The position numbers were made by a program, and so were the translations under genes. The notes beneath the pieces are model-generated. The model was not told the DNA's origin, made no database searches, and was given only the letters and a program-made list of their open reading frames with translations. This document shows, in pieces, positions 6,951 through 13,283 of a stretch of 13,283 nucleotides of DNA; within the stretch, counting starts at the first letter, position 1, and every line of letters starts with the position of its first letter. The DNA lies in the NCBI GenBank assembly GCA_002338885.1, contig DDJI01000087.1, positions 4,880-18,162 on the forward strand. The letters run 5' to 3'. This DNA is from Ruminococcus sp. UBA1828. GTDB taxonomy: Bacteria > Bacillota > Clostridia > Oscillospirales > Ruminococcaceae.

Positions 6951-6966
6951 GGTTACCTCGCAAAAT

Positions 6967-6989
6967 AAAAAAAAAGTTGCGAACGCAAC
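6967..6989 (-). promoter_or_regulatory. Second MarR operator-like palindrome, followed by a T tract (possible attenuator)
   Basis: The perfect inverted repeat GTTGCG-AA-CGCAAC (6976-6989) lies in the leader of the marR operon. In the transcript it is followed immediately by nine U (6967-6975 read on the minus strand). It may be an operator, since its centre is 15 bp from the twin palindrome at 6992-7003, or the hairpin plus U tract may terminate some transcripts before marR. The two readings are not exclusive. Confidence 0.55.
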
Positions 6990-6991
6990 AA

Positions 6992-7003
6992 TTGCGCCCG
7001 CAA
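6992..7003 (-). promoter_or_regulatory. Operator-like palindrome at the predicted marR transcription start
   Basis: TTGCG-CC-CGCAA covers the predicted transcription start near 7000. It shares both half sites with the palindrome at 6976-6989. Binding here would block RNA polymerase, the usual mode of MarR autorepression. Assignment to this MarR protein is an inference from position. Confidence 0.6.
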
Positions 7004-7006
7004 CTA

Positions 7007-7035
7007 ATTTTATTACATCTGAACGTTTGTGTCAA
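7007..7035 (-). promoter_or_regulatory. Promoter of the marR-ABC-HAD operon
   Basis: On the minus strand, -35 TTGACA (7030-7035), 17-bp spacer, -10 TAAAAT (7007-7012). The -35 is perfect. Predicted start of transcription is near 7000, so the two operator-like palindromes overlap it and follow it. The -35 is itself embedded in an A/T-rich imperfect palindrome centred at 7044 (TCAACACATTTT 7032-7043 against its complement 7045-7056, one mismatch). Confidence 0.82.
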
Positions 7036-7077
7036 CACATTTTAAAAATTTGTTGATTAAAACGGCATGCGGCTCTG

Positions 7078-8457
7078 TCACTCAATTTCAAAGCCCTTAA
7101 AGTGCGGATTTCCTCCGCCGGTATACCTGAAATACAGCGAATGTACGCCGTCCGGAATGGAAATCGGTGCGGTGTACTTCCACCATATGTTGGTGTTTTC
7201 GATATGGAGCTTTGCCAGCGGCTCTCCGTCCCACGTCGTGCAGACCTCAAACGTGCCGCTTGCATAACCCCTTGCGGTTATGCTTATACTGCTCACGCCC
7301 TTAAAGTCAAAGTCTTTGAAGCCGATTATCGAGCCGTCGCGTATTCCGTCTATATGGCCGTCGATTTCGTCTCCGTCCTTGCCGTCCTGGGTAACTCTCG
7401 GGTGGCCATGGCCGTCCTTATTGAACATATGGCAGGCGATATACGCCGAGTACTCTCCCCTGCCCTCGAGAGCGCCGTCGTTTAAGCCGCAGGATGTGAT
7501 CGGAACCTGATCAATACTTCCGTCAGGATTTACGTATATCTTTTCCGCGCAGCCCTGGCGGCTGAACCACGTTCCGTTTGTCTGGCGGTGATAGAATATG
7601 TACCATTGGTCGTTTATCTGCACGATGCTGCCGTGGTTGTTTCCGGCAGGTGCAACACGCATATCTGCGGGCTTATAGCTGTCTATGTGCTCATCGCAGT
7701 TGCTGACTATAACGCCGCCGTACTTAAAGCCCTCGCGGGGGCTGCTGCTTGTTGCGTAGCAAAGCTCATGCATGACCTCGGACGAGTAGATGAAGTAGTA
7801 CGTTTGACCTATTTTCCTTATTGACGACGCCTCAAAGAACGCATGTCCCTCAAATCCGGTGCCTTCCGAGTACTCGCAGCCCGGAACTACGAACACAGGC
7901 TCCTCAACTATAGTGAGCATGTCTGCGCCGAGAGTTGTGCACATTGAGCCGTGCCTTGACTTATCTCCCCTGCCGCAGAAGCCGGTATACAGATATGTCT
8001 TGTCGCCCTCTGTTATCACGCCGGGGTCAAACTGAAACTCATCGCCCGCTCTGTCTCCGAGTCTTGTGCCGTCGGCATAGTGGACGTAGCCCAAAAACTC
8101 ATATCTGCCCGCCGGTTTGTCGCAAACCGCCACAGACACCACCGATACCTTGTCCAAAACGTAGTAAAGGTAGTACCTTCCGTCCGGTCCGACCGTTACG
8201 TCCGGAGCGTATAGGCACATGCTGCCGTCTTTGTTGAGCGGATCGGAGGTCTTAGGATATATCACTCCCTCGTATCTCCAGTTTCCCAAGTCGTCTACAG
8301 GCGCCGACCAGCAAACGTAATCGCCCATGCAAAAGACGTATCCGTTAAACATATCGTGAGAGCCGTAAACATAGACCCTGCCGTCAAAAACATATGGCTC
8401 GCCGTCGGGTATGTATTCCCATGACGGCAGATAGGGGTTATATGCCTGCTTTTTCAT
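7078..8457 (-). CDS. Glycoside hydrolase family 43 protein with C-terminal CBM6-like domain
   Basis: A 459-residue glycosidase. GH43 enzymes (arabinofuranosidases, xylosidases and others) are inverting five-bladed beta-propellers. The three acidic residues are apparent: base Asp at about 18 (IPDGEPYVFDGRVYVYGSHD), modulator Asp at about 86 (LYAPDV), and acid Glu at about 209 (HAFFEASSIRK). The GNNHGSIV segment (272-279) matches the conserved metal-site His region. Residues about 335-459 look like a beta-sandwich carbohydrate-binding module of the CBM6 type. There is no signal peptide, so it should act in the cytoplasm on imported oligosaccharides. The start at 8457 has GGGAGGAA about 10 nt upstream. 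It follows the DUF4867 gene by 37 nt and is the last gene of the sugar-acid operon. The substrate cannot be fixed from sequence; arabinose- or galactose-containing pectic side chains are a reasonable guess. Confidence 0.88.
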   Translation of the reverse strand: MKKQAYNPYLPSWEYIPDGEPYVFDGRVYVYGSHDMFNGYVFCMGDYVCWSAPVDDLGNWRYEGVIYPKTSDPLNKDGSMCLYAPDVTVGPDGRYYLYYVLDKVSVVSVAVCDKPAGRYEFLGYVHYADGTRLGDRAGDEFQFDPGVITEGDKTYLYTGFCGRGDKSRHGSMCTTLGADMLTIVEEPVFVVPGCEYSEGTGFEGHAFFEASSIRKIGQTYYFIYSSEVMHELCYATSSSPREGFKYGGVIVSNCDEHIDSYKPADMRVAPAGNNHGSIVQINDQWYIFYHRQTNGTWFSRQGCAEKIYVNPDGSIDQVPITSCGLNDGALEGRGEYSAYIACHMFNKDGHGHPRVTQDGKDGDEIDGHIDGIRDGSIIGFKDFDFKGVSSISITARGYASGTFEVCTTWDGEPLAKLHIENTNIWWKYTAPISIPDGVHSLYFRYTGGGNPHFKGFEIE

Positions 8458-8494
8458 AGCTGATTCATTCCTCCCGAACTGTGCTGTCCCGGCG

Positions 8495-9133
8495 TCAAAT
8501 TGAGTCCGCTATATCGGTATTCACGCCCTTCAAGCCTATTACTGCGCCGTTTTTAGCCTCGCTCGACTCGGGATGAGCCAAAAGCCACTTGTTTCTTGCG
8601 GTCAAGAGGGTGTCCTCATGGTTTGCGGGTGTGAACTCAGGCTTTTCGGTGTTAGTTCCCTTAGGAAGCACAACCAGAACCTTAAAGCCCTCGCCCTTGC
8701 TTGCGGAGCAGGGCGCATAGTGCAGTGTTGTGGCATAGACCTCAACCAAAACTCCGGTGGGCACTCTGAAAGCTACTATATTCTTGGTGTCGAACATTCC
8801 GTCGTCCTCAATCTGCGACTCCTTACCCAAAAGAAGTATGAAATCATTTACACCGATGTTGATTTCGCTGTCACGATGATACTCGAGGCAGTTTAATGTG
8901 GTGTTGTGGCCGTTGCACCAGCCAAGCTGAACGGGCATTCCGCCGTAAAGTCTGTCCGAAAACTCCTTTGCTATCGGGAGCGCCTGAAGCTGCGGCTGCT
9001 CCGGAACATACTCAGTTGCCTCCGGAAGAGGAGTTACCTCGTCCAAAACCTTCACAAGCTCCGTCGTATCATAGCCTGTTATCACCTTGCCGTACTCCTT
9101 GAAAAGCGGCTCTGTTATCTCGTGGATTATCAT
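8495..9133 (-). CDS. DUF4867 family protein, cupin-like, of unknown function
   Basis: A 212-residue cytoplasmic protein that I recognise as DUF4867-like, without an assigned activity. The open frame extends 18 codons further upstream, but the ATG at 9133 has a perfect AGGAGG 8 nt before it, so I use it. A cupin-like metal site is suggested by EYHRDSEINIG (His 86, Glu 90) and TLHYAP (His 138), spaced as in a cupin HxxxE...H pattern, with beta-rich sequence between. It sits between the FucU-type mutarotase and the GH43 gene, separated from the former by a hairpin at 9168-9181. Context points to a sugar or sugar-acid isomerase, epimerase or lactone-handling enzyme; this is inference only. Family recognition is from memory. 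Confidence 0.72.
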   Translation of the reverse strand: MIIHEITEPLFKEYGKVITGYDTTELVKVLDEVTPLPEATEYVPEQPQLQALPIAKEFSDRLYGGMPVQLGWCNGHNTTLNCLEYHRDSEINIGVNDFILLLGKESQIEDDGMFDTKNIVAFRVPTGVLVEVYATTLHYAPCSASKGEGFKVLVVLPKGTNTEKPEFTPANHEDTLLTARNKWLLAHPESSEAKNGAVIGLKGVNTDIADSI

Positions 9134-9167
9134 TTTAGTGTCCTCCTTTTGTTTTGCTTTTATATGT

Positions 9168-9181
9168 GCCGAAGATTCGGC
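9168..9181 (-). repeat. Intercistronic hairpin between the mutarotase and DUF4867 genes
   Basis: Perfect inverted repeat GCCGAA-GA-TTCGGC (plus-strand reading), extendable across a mismatch. In the operon mRNA it lies after the mutarotase stop at 9194 and before the AGGAGG of DUF4867. No U tract follows, so it is not a terminator; it could stabilise or mark a processing point between segments. Its presence argues against the longer upstream start of DUF4867. Confidence 0.5.
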
Positions 9182-9193
9182 GCACATTGACTT

Positions 9194-9631
9194 TTAAAGA
9201 ACGCAACCCTTTTTCAGGATGACGTTCGCATACTGACTTCTCTCGGAAGTCGCTATTACGGCATACGCCTTTTTTGCCTCGTCGTAAAACTCAAATCTCT
9301 CAAGCATATTTACCTGCTCAAGTCCTTTTCCCTCGTGCTTTTTGAGAATGTCGTCGTATTTATTCCAAATTGACACGTCGGCGTTATCACCCTTGACTCT
9401 GTCCATAAGGCAGACGGGCTTTTCAACGTACTGGTCAAGCGGAATTAAAGACAGCACGGCGTCAAGTATTTCGGGCACTCCGTGTCCGTCCATTCTTATC
9501 ACCTGTGCATTTGCACCGACAGATTCAGAGGGAAAGTTTCCGTCCGCTATGACTATGGTGTCGCCGTGTCCCATTTCGCACAGCACCTTCAAAAGCACAG
9601 GCGGTATAATAGGGTTTATTCCTTTTAACAT
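9194..9631 (-). CDS. RbsD/FucU family sugar mutarotase
   Basis: A 145-residue protein of the RbsD/FucU family, which interconverts anomers of free sugars such as L-fucose or ribose. Length and conserved residues fit FucU: MLKGINPIIPPVLLKVLCEM at the start, His 22 in GHGDTIVIADGNFP, Asp 30, the LMDRVKGD block at about 75-82 and a C-terminal Tyr in RSQYANVILKKG. FucU members form decameric rings. The start at 9631 follows GGGAGGAT by about 8 nt. It lies 57 nt after the amidohydrolase gene. In this operon it would help present the correct anomer of a sugar or uronate to the next enzyme. L-fucose itself is not certain because no fucose isomerase, kinase or aldolase is present. Confidence 0.88.
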   Translation of the reverse strand: MLKGINPIIPPVLLKVLCEMGHGDTIVIADGNFPSESVGANAQVIRMDGHGVPEILDAVLSLIPLDQYVEKPVCLMDRVKGDNADVSIWNKYDDILKKHEGKGLEQVNMLERFEFYDEAKKAYAVIATSERSQYANVILKKGCVL

Positions 9632-9676
9632 GTTTTATCCTCCCGATTGCATTCGCAATATTGATGCATACACACT

Positions 9677-9704
9677 ACAGCATGTTTGCTACAGCATGTT
9701 TGCT
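9677..9704. repeat. 14-bp perfect tandem duplication at the amidohydrolase stop
   Basis: ACAGCATGTTTGCT occurs twice in direct succession (9677-9690 and 9691-9704). The right copy encodes the last residues of the amidohydrolase; the stop codon spans the junction. With a single copy the reading frame and stop would be unchanged, so it looks like a harmless recent slippage duplication in the intercistronic region. Confidence 0.8.
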
Positions 9705-10558
9705 GTGGGCTGAATCTCCTCGGCATACTCAAAGCCGTAGAACCGGCGGGCGTTTTCACCGAGAAACGCCTTTTTCTCCTCATCGGTGAGGCGGGTAGTT
9801 TCACGTATAAACCTGACTGCCATTTTATATGTAATCTCAGTCATGGTTCTCGGGTAGTCGCTGCCCCACATGAGCTTATCCGCTCCGCAGATTGATATTG
9901 CTTCCCTCACAGCCTCTATTGCCGAAGGGAACGGATAGTATTCATAATTAAAGAGCCAGGTCAGGCCGCCGCTTTCTATATACACATTCTTGTTCTTTGC
10001 AAGCGCTATCTGCGACTGCCATCCGTCGGTGGTGACCATGCCGAAGTGACCTATTGCAATACGAAGATCGGGGCAGTTATCTGCAAGGTACTGCAAGTCC
10101 TGAGTCTGCTCCGCGCCGTCAGCCATGTCTATTGAGATAAACATTCCCTTTTGCTCGGCGTCCTTAAAAACGGGCAAAAGCTTTTTTAAATCTCTGTCGG
10201 CAAGCCTTGAAGCGCAAATTTTGTTTATCTCAAAGCCCTCGGTGCGCCATCCGTCCTTTTCTTCGTACAGCGAGCAGATTTTAAACCTCTTAGGGTACTT
10301 TTTCTTGACGGAAAGAAGATACTCATCCTGATTTCCGTCCATATATTCCTGTGTGCACACGCATGCGTTTACGCAGGCATAGTCCATATTTGCTATGAGC
10401 CTTTCGGCGGTATTTTTTCCGTCGTCCATATACGCCGGCATCATCTGCCGAACCTCGCCCATAAACATGCTCTTTCCGCCGCCTATGTCGTAAACAGGCA
10501 GGCTATTTACCATGCCGTTCTGCTTTTCCCACAGGTGAACATGTGCGTCTATAATCAA
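9689..10558 (-). CDS. Amidohydrolase-2 family protein (lactonase or decarboxylase type)
   Basis: About 289 residues with the metal-dependent TIM-barrel fold of amidohydrolase family 2 (COG2159/COG3618), which contains L-fuconolactonase, 2-pyrone-4,6-dicarboxylate lactonase and related decarboxylases. Metal ligands visible: the N-terminal DAHVHLWE (HxH), a strand-end His in AIGHFGM (about 171), and the catalytic Asp in MWGSDYPRT (about 234). The start codon is TTG. Two in-frame TTGs occur, 10564 and 10558; AGGAAG at 10568-10573 is 3 nt from the first and 9 nt from the second, and MIIDAHVHL is the usual beginning in this family, so I chose 10558. It sits between the UxaA-like dehydratase (about 25 nt gap) and the FucU-like mutarotase. 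Hydrolysis of a sugar lactone is the best inference from this setting. Confidence 0.85.
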   Translation of the reverse strand: MIIDAHVHLWEKQNGMVNSLPVYDIGGGKSMFMGEVRQMMPAYMDDGKNTAERLIANMDYACVNACVCTQEYMDGNQDEYLLSVKKKYPKRFKICSLYEEKDGWRTEGFEINKICASRLADRDLKKLLPVFKDAEQKGMFISIDMADGAEQTQDLQYLADNCPDLRIAIGHFGMVTTDGWQSQIALAKNKNVYIESGGLTWLFNYEYYPFPSAIEAVREAISICGADKLMWGSDYPRTMTEITYKMAVRFIRETTRLTDEEKKAFLGENARRFYGFEYAEEIQPTANML

Positions 10559-10583
10559 AGCCAATCACTTCCTTAATGGCGGG

Positions 10584-11963
10584 TCAAAGGGTGACGCCGT
10601 CCTTAAATATGGCTATTTCTCTATAGCCGTTTCTTTCGTTTGCGGTTTCCTCGCCGTTTGCAACCCCGACAACATAATCAAAGAAGCTGTCATCGAGATT
10701 TTCGCCGTTGATTATCTCGCCGGCGTTAAAATCAATCCAAGGTCTTTTGCGCGCGTACAAAGACGAATTTGTCGAGACTTTGACAGTGGGAACGGGTGCG
10801 CCGAGAGGCGTTCCGCGTCCCGTAGAGAACAAAATCATCTGACATCCGCACGCCGCAAGGTTTGTGACCGCAACAATGTCGTTTCCGGGGCCGTTCAGAA
10901 GGTTTAGCCCACTCTTGCTTGCGAACTCTCCGTAATCGAGGACATCTGTCACCGCAGACGTGCCGCCCTTTTGTGTGCATCCGAGCGATTTTTCCTCGAG
11001 GGTAGATATTCCTCCGGCCTTGTTTCCCGGCGACGGGTTTTCATAAATCTGCTGACCGTGGTTGACAAAGTAGTCCTTGAAGTTGTTGATAAGCTTTACC
11101 GTAGCGTCGAACACGCTGCGGTCGGCACATCTGTTCATAAGGATCGTCTCCGCGCCGAACATCTCGGGAACCTCAGTCAGAACGCATGTGCCGCCCATTG
11201 ATATAACCTTGTCGGAAAGCCTTCCTATCAAGGGGTTGGCGGTGATTCCGGAAAGTCCGTCAGAACCGCCGCACTTAAGGCCTATTTTGAGCTTTGATAT
11301 CGGCACAGGCTCTCTTTTAAACGTGTCTGCGTAGCCTTTCAGCTCGCCCACAAGTCTTATGCCCTCTGCTATGTCGTCCTCAAAGTCCTGAGCGTTTAAA
11401 AACTTTACCCTTTGCGGGTCGGTATCGCCTAAGACCTTTTTGAACTCATTGATATTGTTGTTTTCACAGCCGAGTCCCAAAACAAGCACGCCGGCGGCGT
11501 TTGGGTGCATGACAAGCCCTCTGAGAATCTTTTGGGTAGTGGCGTGGTCTCCGCCGAGCTGCGAGCAGCCGTAAGGATGGGAAAACGCATATGCTCCGGT
11601 GAGCTGTGCAAGTCTTCCGGCTATGCCGTTTACGCATCCGACGGTTGGAATTATCCAAACTTCGTTTCGTATTCCGACGCTGCCGTCGCTGCGCACGTAT
11701 GCGTTTATCATCTTTGGCGCTGCATGCTCAACATTTGCTGCCGGTGTGGGGTTATAGCTGTACTGCTCGCGCTGATGGAGCGCGGTTTTCAGGTTATTTG
11801 TATGAACCCTTTCGCCTTTTTTTATATCGCATGTGGCGGTGCCTATGCAAAAACCGTACTTGATTACGCTTTCGCCGGCACGTATGTCGCAAAGAGCCTG
11901 CTTATGACCGGTTTGCGTGTCAACAGCGACGTTGTCTGCGGGATTTATCCTGATAAGGCTCAT
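10584..11963 (-). CDS. uxaA: UxaA family dehydratase (altronate dehydratase-like)
   Basis: A 459-residue member of the UxaA/GarD family, which dehydrates aldonates or aldarates such as D-altronate to 2-keto-3-deoxy-gluconate. Residues 1-65 are the small SAF domain (CDIRAGESVIKYG, CDIKKGERVHTNN), linked to the large domain at about 85. Family blocks: SDGSVGIRNEVWIIPTVGCVN (92-112), HPYGCSQLGGDH (129-140), GLKCGGSDGLSGITANP (228-244), KSLGCTQKGGTSAV (325-338) and STGRGTPLGAPVPTVKVS (380-397). It is a little shorter than the roughly 495-residue E. coli enzyme. The ATG at 11963 has GGAGG 7 nt upstream and overlaps the stop of the upstream reductase by 4 bp (ATGA). Pairing with a UxaB-like reductase favours an altronate-type substrate, though the neighbours leave room for another sugar acid. 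Confidence 0.9.
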   Translation of the reverse strand: MSLIRINPADNVAVDTQTGHKQALCDIRAGESVIKYGFCIGTATCDIKKGERVHTNNLKTALHQREQYSYNPTPAANVEHAAPKMINAYVRSDGSVGIRNEVWIIPTVGCVNGIAGRLAQLTGAYAFSHPYGCSQLGGDHATTQKILRGLVMHPNAAGVLVLGLGCENNNINEFKKVLGDTDPQRVKFLNAQDFEDDIAEGIRLVGELKGYADTFKREPVPISKLKIGLKCGGSDGLSGITANPLIGRLSDKVISMGGTCVLTEVPEMFGAETILMNRCADRSVFDATVKLINNFKDYFVNHGQQIYENPSPGNKAGGISTLEEKSLGCTQKGGTSAVTDVLDYGEFASKSGLNLLNGPGNDIVAVTNLAACGCQMILFSTGRGTPLGAPVPTVKVSTNSSLYARKRPWIDFNAGEIINGENLDDSFFDYVVGVANGEETANERNGYREIAIFKDGVTL

Positions 11964-13283
11964 GAAAGAGCCTCCTTATAGTACTCATCCATGCCCTTGT
12001 CTATAAGAGAAAGGGTCTTATTTATCTCATCCTCCATAAAGCTCAGATCCTCGCCCCAGTACTCCTGCTTTTTGAGGATTTCCGAGACTGATGCGGTCTT
12101 CATGAACTTCATCACATCCTCGCCGTCGTTTGCCTCATCGGTGCGATAAAACGCTATGAGTGCGGCCAAAGACATGGTAAGGCATTTGGGCAGCTTGCCG
12201 AACTTCTCTTTATATTCAAGTATGGTCGGCAGAACTCTTGCCTTAAACTTGCTCACGGAATTGAGCGCTATGCTCAAAAGCTGATGCTTTACAAACGGGT
12301 TTGCAAATCTCTCAAGAACGGCGTTGGCAAAGCTTATATCCTCCTCGGTGTTTCCTAAGGTGGGGACGATCTCTTCAAAGAGCGTCTTTTTGAGCATTGC
12401 GTTCACCTTTTCGTCTTTAAGGCACTCTCCCACCGTGGACAAGCCGTACATTCTCGCAGCCAAAACCATTGAAGTGTGGGCGCCGTTTAAGATTCTGACC
12501 TTTCTCTTCTTATAAGGCGTCACGTCGTCCGTCCAGATGACGTTTATGCCGGCTTTTTTGAGCGGGAACTCGTCCTCATAGTTGCCCTCTATAACCCACA
12601 GGTGGAATATCTCCGCGGTATTTAAGAGCTTATCCTCGCAGCCGAGCTCACGGCAAAGCTCTGGCGCCTCGTCCTTTGGATATCCGGTGCATATTCTGTC
12701 CACAAGCGTGTTGCAGAAGTGATTTTTTGTCTCTATCCAATTCACAAACTCATCGGGAAGGTTCCAAAGCTTAGCGTACTTTATGACATACTCCTTCAAA
12801 AAGTCGGCGTTATGGTCGATAAGCTCACAGCAAAACAGTATAAATCCGTCAAGTCCCGCCTTGTATCTTTCGTACAGGAGCGCGGTGAGCTTTGCAGGGA
12901 AGGACTTCGGCGGAGCGTCGTCAAGGCTCTCCGTTCCGAGATACTCTATTCCCGCCTCGGTGGTGTTTGAGATGATAAAGCGCATGTCGGGATTGTGAGC
13001 GAGCTTGAGATACTCAGCATAGTCGGTATAGGGATTTACGCCTCTTGAGATGGACTTGACCTCGGTGCAGGAGTTTATGACTTCGCCGTTTTCAATTCCT
13101 CTCAAATACTGATGATAAACGCCGTGCTGGTCGTTCAGTACGCTTATCAAGCCTTTCTCTATGGGCTGAACGACGACAACCTTGCCGTCAAACACGCCCT
13201 TTTCGTTCATGATATGTACAAACATATCGACAAAGCTTCTTAAAAATCCGCCTTCGCCGAACTGAATTATTCTTTCTCTCATC
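11960..13283 (-). CDS. uxaB: Tagaturonate reductase-like protein (UxaB, mannitol dehydrogenase family), 5' end probably outside window
   Basis: NAD-dependent oxidoreductase of the polyol/mannitol dehydrogenase family; UxaB reduces D-tagaturonate to D-altronate, the substrate of UxaA next door. At least 440 residues are readable. RERIIQFGEGGFLRSFVD matches the N-terminal dinucleotide-binding segment; SNTTEAGI (about 105-112) is the UxaB/UxuB signature; and KVRILNGAHTS (261-271) carries the catalytic KxxxxNxxH pattern (Lys 261, Asn 266, His 269). An ATG sits at 13282, one base from the edge, but E. coli UxaB has about 16 residues before the ERIIQFGEG segment and is about 483 long, and no ribosome binding site can be seen. 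The true start is therefore probably beyond the window. The gene overlaps uxaA by 4 bp. A fructuronate or other keto-sugar-acid reductase is the main alternative. Confidence 0.88.
   Translation of the reverse strand, partial: MRERIIQFGEGGFLRSFVDMFVHIMNEKGVFDGKVVVVQPIEKGLISVLNDQHGVYHQYLRGIENGEVINSCTEVKSISRGVNPYTDYAEYLKLAHNPDMRFIISNTTEAGIEYLGTESLDDAPPKSFPAKLTALLYERYKAGLDGFILFCCELIDHNADFLKEYVIKYAKLWNLPDEFVNWIETKNHFCNTLVDRICTGYPKDEAPELCRELGCEDKLLNTAEIFHLWVIEGNYEDEFPLKKAGINVIWTDDVTPYKKRKVRILNGAHTSMVLAARMYGLSTVGECLKDEKVNAMLKKTLFEEIVPTLGNTEEDISFANAVLERFANPFVKHQLLSIALNSVSKFKARVLPTILEYKEKFGKLPKCLTMSLAALIAFYRTDEANDGEDVMKFMKTASVSEILKKQEYWGEDLSFMEDEINKTLSLIDKGMDEYYKEALS

Noticed and set aside
9134..9187. 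Upstream extension of the DUF4867 protein to a start at 9187
   Set aside because: The extension crosses the intercistronic hairpin and the AGGAGG that serves the ATG at 9133, and its residues are low-complexity and charged.
13260..13282. ATG at 13282 as the genuine start of the UxaB-like gene
   Set aside because: The conserved N-terminal motif begins almost at once, whereas E. coli UxaB has about 16 residues before it, and the upstream DNA is outside the window, so a start beyond the edge is more probable.

Overview
The window looks like chromosomal DNA from a gut-type Clostridia (Firmicutes/Bacillota), probably Oscillospiraceae- or Lachnospiraceae-like. This rests on the clostridial style of the proteins, strong AGGAGG-type ribosome binding sites, sigma-A promoters with 17-bp spacers, moderate G+C, and the mix of Cas9, a plant-polysaccharide/sugar-acid cluster and a multidrug-type ABC exporter. 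Species assignment is an inference. Nearly all genes lie on the minus strand; only a thymidylate kinase gene and a small RNA lie on the plus strand.

Left edge (1-1464): the N-terminal 291 codons of a type II CRISPR nuclease, Cas9, run off the window on the minus strand. RuvC-I, the arginine-rich bridge helix and the start of the REC lobe are readable. About 0.5 kb upstream, on the opposite strand, is a tracrRNA gene with a consensus promoter, an anti-repeat, a nexus, two further hairpins and a Rho-independent terminator. This divergent layout is that of Streptococcus pyogenes-type II-A loci. No CRISPR array, cas1, cas2 or csn2 lies in the window; they would be beyond the left edge or elsewhere. 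Between the divergent promoters is an unusual stretch dense in palindromes.

Middle (1465-7035): a thymidylate kinase gene (plus strand) with its own promoter ends at a terminator shared with a convergent four-gene operon. That operon is transcribed leftwards as marR, ABC subunit A, ABC subunit B, HAD hydrolase, with overlapping or near-touching genes. The two ABC half-transporters carry complementary defects (A lacks the catalytic Glu and switch His, B has a changed signature motif), which is the pattern of a heterodimeric exporter with one active and one degenerate ATP site. The operon promoter carries two TTGCG-NN-CGCAA palindromes at and just after the predicted start of transcription, likely the MarR operators; the second is followed by nine T in the transcript and may also act as an attenuator.

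Right (7078-13283): a six-gene leftward operon reads uxaB-like reductase (5' end probably outside the window), uxaA-like dehydratase, amidohydrolase-2 lactonase-like protein, FucU/RbsD mutarotase, a DUF4867 cupin-like protein, and a cytoplasmic GH43 glycosidase with a C-terminal CBM6-like domain. Together they suggest release of a sugar from an imported oligosaccharide, anomer interconversion, lactone hydrolysis, reduction of a keto-uronate and dehydration of an aldonate. The combination is not the textbook galacturonate pathway (no UxaC, KdgK or KdgA is visible), so the true substrate is open.

The most interesting items are the tracrRNA/cas9 divergent regulatory region and the sugar-acid operon with its uncharacterised DUF4867 member.
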